64,000 nt of DNA, taken from positions 14,435,001-14,499,000 of the forward strand of contig JAFMOC010000007.1 of NCBI GenBank assembly GCA_019802505.1. The letters run 5' to 3'. Position 1 is the first letter of the stretch, and each line of letters opens with the position of its first letter. Under the pieces are notes generated by a model. That model made no database searches, was not told the origin of the DNA, and worked only from the letters and a program-made list of their open reading frames with translations. The DNA is from Corydoras sp. C115 (Eukaryota > Chordata > Actinopteri > Siluriformes > Callichthyidae). The position numbers were made by a program, and so were the translations under genes. Positions 44,431 to 55,754 of the stretch are shown here, in pieces.

Positions 44431-45987
44431 ATAATTTAAACTGAACATTTTAAACAAAAAAGAAAAATACATAAAGTTGGACATTTGTTTAATCAGATGA
44501 ATTGATCATTTCTAATTCAACCTGTTTAAGCGCAACACTATATAAATTGGCAGCGACTGCATAATTATTCATCTGTTCACAGAGACAAACAGTGCTTAAA
44601 CTCAGGTAATTAAATTACAGCTCAAGTAAAGCGCACAAGCAAACACACATCAGCTCCTTCGGTTATAATACACACACTAGAAGAAAATGATTTGTGAACT
44701 TACATTTTTCCCAATGTCTCTGCTAAATAAGAAATGACTGTGAAAACAAGAGCGTTCAGCTCGCCATGTTACACTATCACTAGCAGCTCAGTGTCTCCTC
44801 GAATTAAGAGCTGATCTAAATCAATCCTCCCAGTAGACAGGACATGCCTGAGTTACAACATTTGATTTTCCTCCGCCTGATCTCAAACTCTGAGCTGTCT
44901 GCTGGCTATGAATAAGTCTGGAGCAGCAGGGCAAACATTTTAAACCCAAAGCGCATGGCTCAATGAATCTGCCATAGTCAAAAGAAAACAGTTTGAGGAA
45001 AATATGTTTGTTTTACTCAAGGTGGATTTGCAAGACACGCGGCAGGCCAACTTCAAAGCACCAGGAGCTTTTATCTGTCCAAAAAAGTGAAGGTAATTGC
45101 TTGTGATCGGGCGAAATCTTGAGTGCGGCAGAACATTTTGCCCTCCATTGCCAAGTTTCAAGCGCAAGTAATGTGCCAGAGTGGCTGAGTGTCTTTGGTG
45201 GGATTCAGGGTTACTCTTTTGCGGGTCGAAATGGGATACAGTCGCCGTGACATCTTCCACATTCATTTTTTAGAGAACGTCAAATCAAACATGCATGAGT
45301 CTATGACGGCGTGGGTTTGGAATTCCCGACTCAAGGGTGAAGCACTTAGAGTGGCACAAACTAGATAATGCTTCGCCCATCACGTCCAAAAGTCCTGGTC
45401 ACATTGTTAGACTGACAGATGCAAGCAGTCTAGAACACACTTTAGTGAGGAAATGAACTTTATTTAAAGGTCATTTTTAATTGCAAAAATGTAACTGGCC
45501 ACTTTCTTTGACCCATGAACTCATTGCAAAGTCTGTTGTTGGCACAAAGCACTCAGAAGCTGGACAGAATACTCAAAAGTACAGGTGTGACTAAGAATTG
45601 AGCTCTATCATTTCCAACTGGAGCTTTTTTTTTTTTTTGAAAACAATGTTTCTGTATCACATTTGATATTAACACGTTTCTGTATTAACACATTTGCATC
45701 AAAATGATTTACTTAACTGCACATTATTCACAGCATCGATTCCAGTGTCTTAATATATGTTGACACTAAACTAAGCTGCTTCACAGAAATTATGTAAAAC
45801 TTATTTTCTGTCCTGTTGGTCAATGAGTAGACATCACCATGTTTTTCCTTAACAATATTTTGTATTTCTAATAATTAATAAAGTTAAATGTTCTTATTCA
45901 TATGTGATACGCTTCAAGCATATTGCCTTAAACTTGCTTTTCCCTTCTGTTTGTATAAAGTTATTAACTAAATACAACAGTATTTCA
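44431..45987. other. Unique block, candidate regulatory elements
   Basis: 44560-45420 is repeat-free and balanced in composition, with stretches such as GTGAAGGTAATTGCTTGTGATC. A 108-residue antisense frame at 44940-45266 has no recognisable domain. A poly-T run is at 45623-45636. No exon is called. Confidence 0.33.
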
Positions 45988-46308
45988 ATATCTCATCTCA
46001 TTACCTTCTGCTTAATCCAATGCTAGGGACTAGTAGGGTCTTGGGGAGAGGGGTGTCCATTTCGGGGAGAACATTTAAGGCACTGAGCAGATATACCCAA
46101 GACAGGGCATCAATCCACTCACACAAACACACACACTATATAAGGGCAATTTAGAATTCTTGTTTTTGTACTGTGGTAAGAAACTGGAAAACCCAGAGAA
46201 ATCCCATGTAGGCAATGTAGAGAATGTGAAAACTCCACCCAGATTGGGATTTGAACTTGGATCTCAGTGCTAAGAGGCGAATGTGTTAATCACTAAGCCA
46301 CCTGCCCT
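45988..46308 (-). mobile_element. DANA/Mermaid-like SINE, full length
   Basis: TCATTACCTTCTGCTTAATCC, GAGCAGATATACCCAAGAC, GAAACTCCACCCAGATTGGG-like at 46230, and the head complement AATCACTAAGCCACCTGCCC. It is moderately diverged and is the last SINE before the CpG island. Confidence 0.84.
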
Positions 46309-47579
46309 ATAATTATATGCTTGTCACTGGAGCAGTTCCCTTTATTGTTTATAGTTTGGGTACATAAATATATATATATATAAATCTCTAAAAACAGAGA
46401 GTTACCCTGAGGTCCAATAATTAACCCTAACTGTACCTTGGGGGACAGAATTTTTTGACAATGTAGCGCCCAGTAAAAACAAATCATACAGACATCTAGG
46501 ATCTTATTGAGAGAGTTCCTGTTTTGACAGCGTTAATTGGATACTTAGTTTTCCAGGACCACCTCAACCGTGATAAGAATCAGAGTATTGCACGAGAGAA
46601 ACAGTCACTAAGATAATAAGCGTAGCTGATTTTACTCTTCAAAAGAAACGAACACTGCTGTGCAAAACCCCAGCGGAGCACGTGCACACACAAAGTCTGA
46701 CTTATGTTCGGGAGTGGGTGTGTGCAGCTGGTGACGAGTAGGCTGTTCCACTCAGCAATGAATAAACACGGGCCAAGTATTTCACAACCTTCCTCAATAG
46801 TACACTAACAGTTAAATGTCAACCTGTCAAAACATTGATTAGTGTTCAGCCGCTTTAAAGGCATAACAGGTCTCTTACTGCGACTAGAGGCAATGAGGTG
46901 AAAGGCATTAATATAATACTTAACAAAAGATGAAAAACATGTTCAGCTTTGCTTTACACAATAAATCTGAACCAGACACAGTCTCAAGTCATTCCTCAGA
47001 TCAAAGCAGCGAAGCTTTGTGTCTCATTTCTGTCATATGTTCTCTTAGTGTATGGAAACACAAAGACTTCTCAATTGGCTGTTTTCTGCTACAGGTTTGT
47101 CAGGCAATTTCTACTGTTAGTCAAAATGTCTATCATATAGTATGAATCCCACAAAATCACAGTTTCTTATTACTTAAACTACAAAAGCAACTCCTCATTT
47201 AAATAAGCAATAAAACTCCAGTGAAGGGAGCAGCCAACTGCAGTGACACTTACTATAGTGCACCTGGCAGTTCCTTTCTTGTCTATTCCTGTGCTGTAAT
47301 CAGAAACAGAACCGGCAATCTAAACTTCGCTTTTTCACCTCAAGTCCAAATCTGTTCTCGTAAATGGCATTTTTATGTGTATAAAGATAGCATTATGCCT
47401 TCAGATGGCATGATCCCGGAGGTGGTGAAACAAGTGGTGGTTAAAGCTGATCCTTAACCAGGGGGCCCTGTCTGGAGTTGTGAATGTAAACGCTGCTCCT
47501 TCACAAATTCTCCATTACTGACTCCCAGACGTGGGGACATGTCAGCACGCTCGGTCCAGACCGACAAACACATTCTAAA
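46309..47579. other. Unique DNA, no gene seen
   Basis: A short (TA)n run is at 46366-46383. 46500-47150 is repeat-free. Frames at 46930-47145 lie in two overlapping phases and 47221-47457 is open, but none has family resemblance or splice-site framing I would trust. Confidence 0.33.
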
Positions 47580-47930
47580 TTGTATACTTCCAACTTTGTG
47601 GAAACAATCTGAGAAAGACCTTTTTCAGTTTCGGCATGACGCGTCCAAGTGCAAGCAAAGTTCATAAAGACATGGCTGAGTGAGTTTGGTGTCATGCAAC
47701 TTGACCAACCTACACAAACAGACAGCCCTGACCTTAACCCCTTCAAAACCTTTTGGGATGAACAAGCACTGAGATAGTTAACGCATTAATTCAACATCAG
47801 TGTATGAACTCACAAAAACTTCTCAGACTGAATGGAGGAACATTCCAACTGATATACTGCAAAATCTTATAGAAAGACTTCACTAAAGTATGAAAGCTGC
47901 TAATGGGATGTCATTAAAGCTCCAATATGT
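47580..47930 (+). mobile_element. Tc1/mariner-type transposase remnant (SPDLNP)
   Basis: At about 47722-47760 the frame reads DSPDLNPFKTFWDE, the conserved block of Tc1-like transposases normally SPDLNPIEHLWDE, which contains the region just before the last catalytic acidic residue. Upstream FRHD and TTTGGTGTCATGCAACTTGACC also fit. In-frame stops and indels occur on both sides. This is a dead pseudogene fragment and the clearest of the four. Confidence 0.75.
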
Positions 47931-48880
47931 TTAATGTGTCCTAATACATTTGTTTATATTGTGTATATTATAGATACACCGGAACTGATAACAGATATGT
48001 GTTCTGTACTGTGTGCTTGTACTCATTTTACTATTCTGTTACGACTGTATGATACCACTTGTTTTTATTTCATTTCTTCTCCAAAAGCTCAAAGTTAAGT
48101 GCTACTCAAATCTACCACAGAAGTTATTGATATGTCATTTAATAAAAACAACATTCACTGGCATTACCCTTTTATATGTGACAGAATAACACGTTCAAGG
48201 CAGACTAATATGTTTAGGGGAATGGGTGTTTGTACCTCCTCCTCACATGTAAACACTAACTAAGTCATATTTATATAGAAACAGACCGCAAACGACCTCA
48301 ATTCTTGTTTTACACATGTATGAGTCTGTTTCACACAGCTGATATCTGCAAGTCCAACTTTTCTGCATGAAAGTACCAACTTTCCCAACTGTCAAAATAG
48401 TTGTAAATGCTCAATAAATACAATTCAAACAGCAGCTGACAAGATCTGTTGGAAAAGGTCTAGCAAAACAATTCTATTCAGCTCATTTATAGATATAGAT
48501 ATACAGATCTGGCTTAATGCTGTGTGCCGATTAATGTTTACAGAAATATACACATAAAACTGTAATCTTAAAATACAAGGCAGGTATTAATACGAACCCG
48601 ACGATGCTCAGAAACGGATCTCAAGTGCTGGAATATCAGGAGGGCAGTATTAGGATTATTTGATCAGCATTAGCCGCCAAATCAAGAGCCACTACTGTTG
48701 GTTGTTATAAGGCACATGGGAATTTAAATGTCGGGCTTTACTCTATTCCGCGGGGATCGTGTAAATGGAAATAAATGCAAATTGATTCGGGTCTGTCAGG
48801 ACTTCTGATCGCTGAAAAAAAAATGTTTTTTTTGAACAGGGCTTGTTTTCACTAACAATAGAGCGACTAAGTCAACCTCA
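47931..48880. other. Unique DNA left of the CpG island
   Basis: AT-rich until about 48590. 48600-48790 is compact and repeat-free (TTTGATCAGCATTAGCCGCC, GTAAATGGAAATAAATGC), plausibly a promoter-proximal conserved element. Confidence 0.35.
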
Positions 48881-49488
48881 AGGAAAAGTCGGTTTTCCTA
48901 AATTCCCCCAGAAGCGCAGCAGCGAGGGAGGAAGGGGCCGCTGGCTCGCTCGCTCTCTCCCCCGCACGCACACCGGGGTTCAGCCGGGGGCTCGGACCTG
49001 TGCGTGCGGACACAGCCGACCCGAACACGGTCCCCCACCCGCTCCCCGAACCCGCTCCGATCAGACGGATCGCTGCGGCGCACAGCACGCAACTCGTCCG
49101 ACAATGTGTTGCTCCGGCGCGTAGTTGTTATTATTAGCGGGTTCGGTGATGCTGCGATCCGAGCGCGTCTAACGTTACGGCACATGGTTTAAAGCTTTGT
49201 TCCAGCTCAGGTATCAAGTTGTGGAGCCGCGGCAGAATGAAATCAGCTGCTGCGTGAAAAGTAGCCCGCGAGAACCTTCGACCACGATCTGCCTCGTAAA
49301 GTCACTCGTTTCGATCAACGGCCCCACAAATGAATAAAGGCAGCCCGCATGACAGTGTGGGAAGCCTGATCGGAACAATGCAACAAATCGGGGGAGAGAG
49401 CGGAATATCAGAACATCAGAGCGCACCGATCTCCAGAGCAGCATCGCTCCGCGTCTCTTAAACGCCAGCCTAAAAGCTCCGAGCGGCT

Positions 49489-49500
49489 TGCTTTTACCTC
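49489..49500 (-). other. Splice-donor-like site on the minus strand
   Basis: The complement reads GAG|GTAAAAG, with the cut after 49498 and GT at 49497-49496. It is a fair match to MAG|GTRAGT inside a CpG island. If used, it ends a non-coding first exon transcribed leftwards. Confidence 0.3.
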
Positions 49501-49755
49501 GGTGCGTCCTGCGCGTCCGATCCGAATCCAGGCGCCTTTCTCGAGGCCGAATAACAAACGCCGCGCTCGCCTCTCCGCGCGATTTAAGCGCTACGGCACT
49601 TCAGCGATCCTTCAAGCCTGCGCTCCATTGTTAGCTGAGATCTGCGCTTAGCTTTGCAGGCTACACACTCACACATTCAAATGCAAGGCACAGGAGGGGG
49701 GGGGGGCAAGAAAAGAGCTCCGCGGACACGGACGAGAGGTGCGAAATCGGCTCGG

Positions 49756-49768
49756 AACTTACTTTCTG
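49756..49768 (-). other. Strong splice-donor-like site, minus strand
   Basis: The complement reads CAGAAA|GTAAGTT, with GT at 49762-49761. The intron side GTAAGT is the ideal donor hexamer. It lies 266 bp upstream (in minus-strand sense) of the donor at 49497, so the two could belong to alternative first exons. Confidence 0.35.
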
Positions 49769-50331
49769 ATGTGATCCGGGCGCCGCTCCGAGTAACCAAA
49801 AAATCCTGCTCCGGCCTGCTCCGCGGCTTAGTAATTTCTCCTCCGGACTTTGCAAACAGCGGCGGAAAAGGCGCACAAGGATTTCGCCGGAGTGCGAGTG
49901 CCTGAATCAACTAGCGTAGAGCACGGCAAGTTGAAGTGTCAAATTACACGGGCTATTCTATTACCACGGCCGCGCTGCGCGGCTGCTAACAAAACATGTC
50001 CCAGAGTGCGAGCGCCACAAGAACCTGCGCACACGCCGAGGGGAGCGCATCGATCCCCCGATCAGGCGCAGCCACACGCTGCCCTGTCCATTCAGCCAGC
50101 TCCGTGTTTGCTTTGGATGCCAACTAATATTTTATTGTGCGAAAACAAAGCCGATCGGAAGTCCACACACCGCAAAGAAGCCTCGACGCAAAAGCCGTCA
50201 ACTCACTTTAAATCGCGCGTGAGCTTCATAATTGGGGGGTTTTAAAAGCACTTCATTACAAGCACAAATCAAATTTGCTTTACATACATGTAACGGAGGG
50301 CGTGTATTAATCGGGTTATATTCGTGTTCTG

Positions 50332-50340
50332 TATAAATAG
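50332..50340 (+). promoter_or_regulatory. TATA-like box
   Basis: TATAAATAG is a good TATA match on the plus strand, within the AT-richer dip of the island. No initiator or supporting transcript can be shown. Confidence 0.25.
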
Positions 50341-50561
50341 CCCGATGAATACAATTAGTATCAGTATGATTCTTTGACATGTATCGTGGATATAGATAGC
50401 TCGAAGTTATTAGGCTGCGGAGTGCGTTTGCTGGGATGTGGGAATGAAGCGGGAATGAAGGAGGAATGAAGGAGGAGGAGGAGTGGTCGCTCCGGATTTT
50501 GCGAGTCGCCGGCGCTGTGCTGTGATAGAAAGCCCTGAATAACAAAGACGTGTTTGAGAGC

Positions 50562-50600
50562 AGCGCGCAGCGGCAGCGGCGGCGGCGGCGGCGGCAGCGG
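50562..50600. repeat. (GGC)n tract in the CpG island
   Basis: GCAGCGGCAGCGGC then an uninterrupted run of GGC units, ending GGCAGCGGC. Such tracts are common in 5' untranslated regions of vertebrate regulatory genes and are length-variable. Confidence 0.85.
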
Positions 50601-50614
50601 CTCCTGCTCAGCGG

Positions 50615-50622
50615 TGACGTCA
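50615..50622. promoter_or_regulatory. Full palindromic CRE
   Basis: TGACGTCA is the full cAMP-response element bound by CREB/ATF. Position in a CpG island near presumed start sites makes function plausible, since CREs act mainly within promoters. Confidence 0.5.
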
Positions 50623-51375
50623 AGGAACAATGAGTCTCTTCCGACGCTGGAAACGACGCGAGGAGCGCGAACCCGCCGCCGCTGCAGCAGCGCACTGCGT
50701 CCGGCCTTTCCCCCGCGTCCTCGGCTTCCTCACCGCCGACGACTCCGCGACACCCCCGGGAGTCAGGGATAGGGGGAGCAATTGCAAACCTCGAGCAGTG
50801 CACCATCACACGCGCTCCGTCCCCCCGACGCGCCGCGATGGAGCCCGTTTAAAAAAAAAGCCTCCACTCCCGAAATTTCCATTTCTCCTTTAGTGGAAAT
50901 GGAGAAAAGGCTCCTTTCGGACGCGATATGCAAATGCCGACACGAATGCGCAAATGACTCCTAATGGCCTGTTTGGTCTATTTGCAAGCAATGTGCTCTC
51001 CCAAACCGAGTGACAAGAGCAAATGAGCTGGTGCGTTTGTGTGATTTATTGAAATTTTTGATACGTTGACACTGGATAGCACCGGCTCTCTGGCCCTATG
51101 TCCTCGGTATGGTATCCTATCGTATGGTCCTTAGCATTTGCCTCTACGCCTCTTGACACTAATGCACAGACCTTATTCTCAGGCCTTATTCCACGAGCAC
51201 TCTGTCTCAAGGACAAGCTCATGTGCAGTTATCTGAGTTGGCAGGGATAAATCTGGCAGATGACATCACTGGTCGCAGGCACTCATTTTTATTTCTGTCC
51301 TCTTAGAAGATGGTGGCGGTCAAAGTGACATAAGAGAGGGCCTGGTGAATATCAGAGCACATCTTGATCAGATCG

Positions 51376-51392
51376 CCCCCCCCCCCCCCCCC
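51376..51392. repeat. Poly-C run (17 nt)
   Basis: Homopolymer of 17 C; the length may be affected by sequencing error. Confidence 0.85.
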
Positions 51393-52561
51393 ATTTTTAA
51401 ACCGCTACACAATTCTAATTCCATTAAAACAAACTTAATAGAATGGCAAAGCTCTCGTTTCCATCGGAACATGGTCCTCGAACAGAGGCGGCAAGAGTGC
51501 TTTAACAGACACCTAAATGTAGACACAGACATCTGGCTTTTCGCCGATGGAGTCTGTTTCAGTGGTTTTTGTCAGACATCCCCAACCATGTAATGTCAGG
51601 GACTTTAGCCATAGCTGGTGACACAGCTTCCATTGTGATCTAGGTTTCAAGCTGCTCATAATATCCATGTTATGGACCATTAATCATGTTTTTGTGATGT
51701 CACTCAACGTCGCCAGGGTTCATCATGTTCGGGCGAGGACGAAAGAAAACACATGAGCAGTCAATGAACAGCATACCAGTTCAAAGCCAGTTGTTGTACG
51801 AACCCCTGGTGTTTGTGGGGAGACCCTCAGTTTTTGCATTTCGAAACAATGTGGCCAGATGGCTGCCAAGAAGACGGATGGACTTGGTGGAGTGACTTCA
51901 GCTTGACTGAGCTTCTATATAATTTTACACATATATGCAGCTGTGAACCAGCATCATCCATCGAGCGTTTGTTTTAGCAAATAGGTCATAAAGGGTTAAG
52001 GTCAATTAAGGGTGCGTGGCAAGCCTCTTTTTTGTCATCTAGTCCAGGATGGAGGTTTGGAAATTTACTTCTACATTCAGGTAGTCAGATTTCACCATGT
52101 TGACATGGCTTTCAGCCTGAGGTGAGGGGAACTGAACTGCCATGGTGTGCCTCGGTTCAGCTAATTCCCTGACAATCACAGGGGAAATGATTGATGCTGC
52201 TGGGCCTTCAATGCTACATGATGGAAGGAGAGTTTCAGTTCTGCTGACATTAGCTTTCACACACAGACCGAGCTTTCACAGATTATTTACAGCTCCTATT
52301 TGCCTTGCGCAGTACACTATTGCTCTCACAGACCTCCTCAAAGGAAATATAGGCTATCCTGATGACCCACTATTAGCTTGACATTATTAAAATGCATAGC
52401 GCACAACCCAAAAATAATAAAGGATAAAGTAGCAGAGGGTGAAATGTCAAGATTACCCAGATTAGACACCTTGGAAAGGCAAATGTGCACCATGTATTTG
52501 ACAACAGGACACAGGAGAAATCTGTTTAAGTATATTATTGATCCTTTTGGAGCATAGACAC

Positions 52562-52592
52562 TGGAGAGAGAGAGAGAAAGAGAGAGAGAGAG
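52562..52592. repeat. (GA)n microsatellite
   Basis: GA run with one AA interruption. Confidence 0.9.
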
Positions 52593-53035
52593 GTTCATTT
52601 AAACAACTATTTGCCAGAGTGGAATAGGAACTCTCTCTGAGACTCTCTCTCCCTCTCCCCCTCTTTTATTTCACTGAAAAATGTGAGTGGTGTTAGATAA
52701 AGCAGACAGCCTATACCCCATGCTGACTGGCTGGGCTGGCTTTGGAGAGGGTAGAGGCAATCAATGTGTGCTCACAATAGAGCAAGAGCATTGAGAGAGC
52801 TAACTGCTCCCTCAGGCCATGCACGAAGGAGGGCTAAGTGGGAGGGGTTGCAGAAGGGGTTGGGAAGACCCAGAGTAAAGGTTCATTTTTAACTTCTTAA
52901 TGAAAAAGCAAAGCGTGGAAATGCTTATATGAAACTCACTGATCCTAATTATGATTAAGGATTCTTTACTCTAACTGGTAGGTTTGTGCAACTGCTGCCA
53001 ACCAGTAGGAGGAGGTAGAGATGTACACCATCAGA

Positions 53036-53105
53036 TTTGATTCAACTTTATTGTCATTGTACAGAGTACAGATCAATGTACATATAGACAAAAGCACTAA
53101 GACAT
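53036..53105 (-). mobile_element. Retroposon 3'-tail fragment
   Basis: TTTGATTCAACTTTATTGTC, ATTGTACAGAGTACAG: the complement of a common fish tail (CTGTACAATGACAATAAAG). Confidence 0.55.
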
Positions 53106-53515
53106 ATTGGTTTGTCAGTAAATTTAGGTGTTTCCTCCATCCTGTTGGAACATCAGTATATTTCTAACATTGTGGGAACAGTTCTTTGTCGTTTTCAGCA
53201 TGACTGCCTCATGTCAGTGCAGTGCATAAATCAAGGTCAATTGAAACCTGATTGGATGAGCATGTTGTGGAAGACCTTGGCTGGACTACACAGAGCCCAG
53301 TCCAACACCTTTAGGATTAACTGGAATAAATATTGTGAGCCAGACTCCTTCATCCAACACCGGTGTCTGACCTCACACGTGTTTTTCTGAATGAACAAAA
53401 ATCCCACAGACATACTTCAGAATGATGGAGAAATCCTCAGGGGATTGGAAGCTGCAGATGGAGGACCAGCTTAGAATGGGAATTTTCCCAAAACTTTTGC
53501 CCATATAGTATCTCT
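53106..53515 (+). mobile_element. Tc1/mariner-type transposase remnant
   Basis: ATTGTGGGAACAGTTC, TTTTCAGCATGACTGCC, ACACAGAGCCCAGTCC, CACCGGTGTCTGACCTCAC, TTCTGAATGAACAAAAATCCC and ATGGGAATTTTCCC keep the order of the other remnants. Frame-broken throughout. Confidence 0.6.
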
Positions 53516-53624
53516 GGATGAGCCAGATCTGGTAACTGGTTTCCAAAACAATGTCTCAGATTAATTGCTTTATTAGCTTCACTTGTGAAAATCCAGTAAA
53601 TACAGTTGTTTTCAGGTCAATCAG

Positions 53625-53649
53625 AAAAAAAAAAAAAAAAAAAAAAAAA
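53625..53649. repeat. Poly-A run (25 nt)
   Basis: Homopolymer without an adjacent processed transcript that I can identify. Confidence 0.85.
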
Positions 53650-54699
53650 CGAAAAGTTAAACAAAAATTGCATGAAGTCTTAAGATCTCCTCTTTACTCT
53701 CTTTTCTATATATTGATATCTGAACTTTTTGCACTACTGGACTGGTACACAATGTTAAGGTCTACACCACACTATATAATTTAACTACTCTATCACTACT
53801 ACACACTGCCATATTCTGTATCTTTTCTTAAATCTATATTTCTACTTACATTTTTTTAATCATGTATACATATTTAGTTTTTTTTTATTTCTACATTAGT
53901 GTGTGTTTAACATAATTTGCAAAATATTGAAAAGCCCCTTTGGACAGATGGATGGTAGGTTGGTTGGATTGTTGGGTGGTTGGTTGGATAATGGGATGGA
54001 TTAATGAAAGGAAGGAATGATCTAACTAACTAATCTATCCATCTATCTATCACTGGATAGTGTTATCATCCCTTCTGTACTTTCTTACTTTGGCCTTCTC
54101 TTTCCTATCTTAAGTGGTACCTGTATCAGTGCTGTAGTAGGTAGCTCAGTGGTAGCTACACAAACCAGGACAGTGGACAGCACTGGCTCTACTACATAGA
54201 AGACCAATATGAAATAGACTCTGTTGGGTTTGCACACTTAATTTTGAAATGTTTTGTGCATTTCCACCAATATAGCATTTAATTATCAGTTGAAACCATT
54301 AAAGGTGGCTTTTTCAGCAGGAACTGTCACACAGTACCATGGTTGCTGATGGCATACACTAACAGTAGTTGGTGAGTTTCTTTAGTAAAACAGAGCCAAG
54401 ATGATGACAGATGTAGTTAAAGGACCCCCCAGGACACCTGAAAGCTGCTCATAAACTGCTCATTATTAAAGTCAGGAACAATAACAACTCACCTTAGCTG
54501 CACTTATGAATGAGTCCATACAATACCATCAGATACCTCTGAATGGTTTAGTTTAAAATAAACTTATTCTTTTATATGCATATAAGATATATCAAACAGA
54601 TTAACTGGCTGCAATATTATTTTTACTTAATATTTGCAAATGAAAATGATAGTCTAATCGCATTTATCTATGTGGCTCATCTCACTAGTTGTTTCATAC
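53650..54699. other. Unique DNA with a (GGTT)n-like patch
   Basis: 53946-54000 is a degenerate GGTTGGAT repeat. Otherwise no exon or family is recognised. Confidence 0.35.
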
Positions 54700-55378
54700 A
54701 TTTATTCATTCATTATCTTCCACTTAATCCTTTACTAAGGTCGCGGGGGGGTCCCCATGACAATGTTTCGGGCACTGGGCAGCTACACTCAGGACAGGGC
54801 ACAAATCTATCGCTGGGCACACACTTACTCACAGAGACCATATAGGCGCAATATCCATCCATCCATTATCTTCTACTTTATCCTATATTAGGGTCGCGGG
54901 GGGGTTCCCCATGCCAGAACGTTTCGGGTGCTGTGCAGATACACCCAGGACAGGGCGCCAATCTATCGCTGGGCACACACTCACACAGACATACACACTC
55001 TATATGGGGCAATTTGGAGAGCTCAATTGACTTGATCCATGTTTTTGGACTGTGGGAGGAAACCGGAGAACCTGGAGGAAACCCACGTGGACACAGGGAG
55101 AACATGGAAACTCCACCCAGATGGGGATTCGAACCGGGAATCCCTAGCGCTGAGAGGCAAACGTGCTAACCACTAAGCCACCGTGCTGTATAGGGGCAAT
55201 ATAGAACTCTTAATTTACCTTGAATCCATGTTTTTTTTGGACTGTGGGAGGAAACAGGAGAACCTGGAGGAAACCCACGTGGACACAGGGAGAACATGGA
55301 AACTCCACCCAGATTGGGGTTCAAACATGAATCCCCAGCATTGAAAGGTGCAAGTGCTAACCATTAAGCCACCGTGCC
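54700..55378 (-). mobile_element. DANA/Mermaid-like SINE interrupted by a second copy
   Basis: The outer SINE occupies 54700-54853 (tail and 3' half) and 55189-55378 (5' half and head: GGTTCAAACATGAATCCCC, AACCATTAAGCCACCGTGCC). The inner copy sits in the TATAGGGGCAATA segment. Confidence 0.9.
54854..55188 (-). mobile_element. Inner DANA/Mermaid-like SINE with 13-bp TSD
   Basis: Tail CCATCCATCCATT on the left, complete body, B-box complement GGATTCGAACC, head complement AAGCCACCGTGC. Target-site duplication TATAGGCGCAATA (54841-54853) / TATAGGGGCAATA (55189-55201), one mismatch. It is better preserved than its host. Confidence 0.93.
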
Positions 55379-55754
55379 AACTGACCTATACTTAAAAGAC
55401 CAAATATTTGTCATAACAGGACCAACAATTTCAAATAATCTATGCATGCCTCCATATTTTCATTTATGTCACTTATTGTTGTGCAGTGCCATTGACTGAT
55501 GATGTATCCTTTGTTGCAGTAAAACTGGTGCAAATGCATGCTCATTCACGAAATCACACCTAATCTGTAAATGGTGTCCTGCACTGTTGATGCTGCCTGG
55601 TCGCTTAAGGAGGAAGAGTCCCCCACTGAGACACTGTCCTTCCAAGGATTCTTTTTTAAAACCAACAACACCAGGAGGTTTTTTTTCCTTCCACTGTCAC
55701 TTTGGCTTGTTCTTTAAGGGTTCATGCTCAAAACAATATAAAGCTGCTTTAAGA
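55379..55754. other. Unique DNA, no gene seen
   Basis: Nothing recognised with confidence. Confidence 0.35.

Larger units (their letters stand above)
48885..50860. promoter_or_regulatory. CpG island, likely promoter and first exon(s)
   Basis: GC content and CpG frequency rise sharply above the AT-rich surroundings, with a dip at about 50230-50480. It contains a (GGC)n tract, a CRE, a TATA-like box and two minus-strand donor-like sites (separate entries). Long frames overlap on both strands here (131 and 203 residues), as expected from stop-poor GC-rich DNA. Their products are Ser/Arg/Pro-rich low-complexity sequences without any domain, so I do not call them genes. The island probably drives a gene whose coding exons lie outside the window. 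The direction is unresolved; the donors favour the minus strand. Confidence 0.75.
50861..53035. other. Unique DNA right of the CpG island
   Basis: 50880-51060 contains a perfect octamer ATGCAAAT (50928-50935) and further CAAATG repeats; it looks promoter-proximal regulatory. Also present: a 17-C run (51376-51392), a (GA)n run (52562-52592) and a TC-rich run (52630-52665). No exon is recognised; frames at 51345-51593 and 52039-52598 lack coding features. Confidence 0.35.

Noticed and set aside
44940..45266. 108-residue antisense frame as a possible exon
   Set aside because: No family resemblance and no convincing splice frame; more likely a conserved non-coding region.
49850..50245. 131-residue plus-strand frame in the CpG island
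   Set aside because: Same reason; no domain and antisense to other equally long frames.
50198..50809. 203-residue minus-strand open frame, the longest in the window
   Set aside because: It lies in the CpG island, where stops are rare on all frames, is low-complexity Ser/Arg/Pro-rich, overlaps other open frames and has no recognisable domain.
51376..51392. Poly-C run as a functional element
   Set aside because: Simple homopolymer; the length may even be a sequencing artefact.
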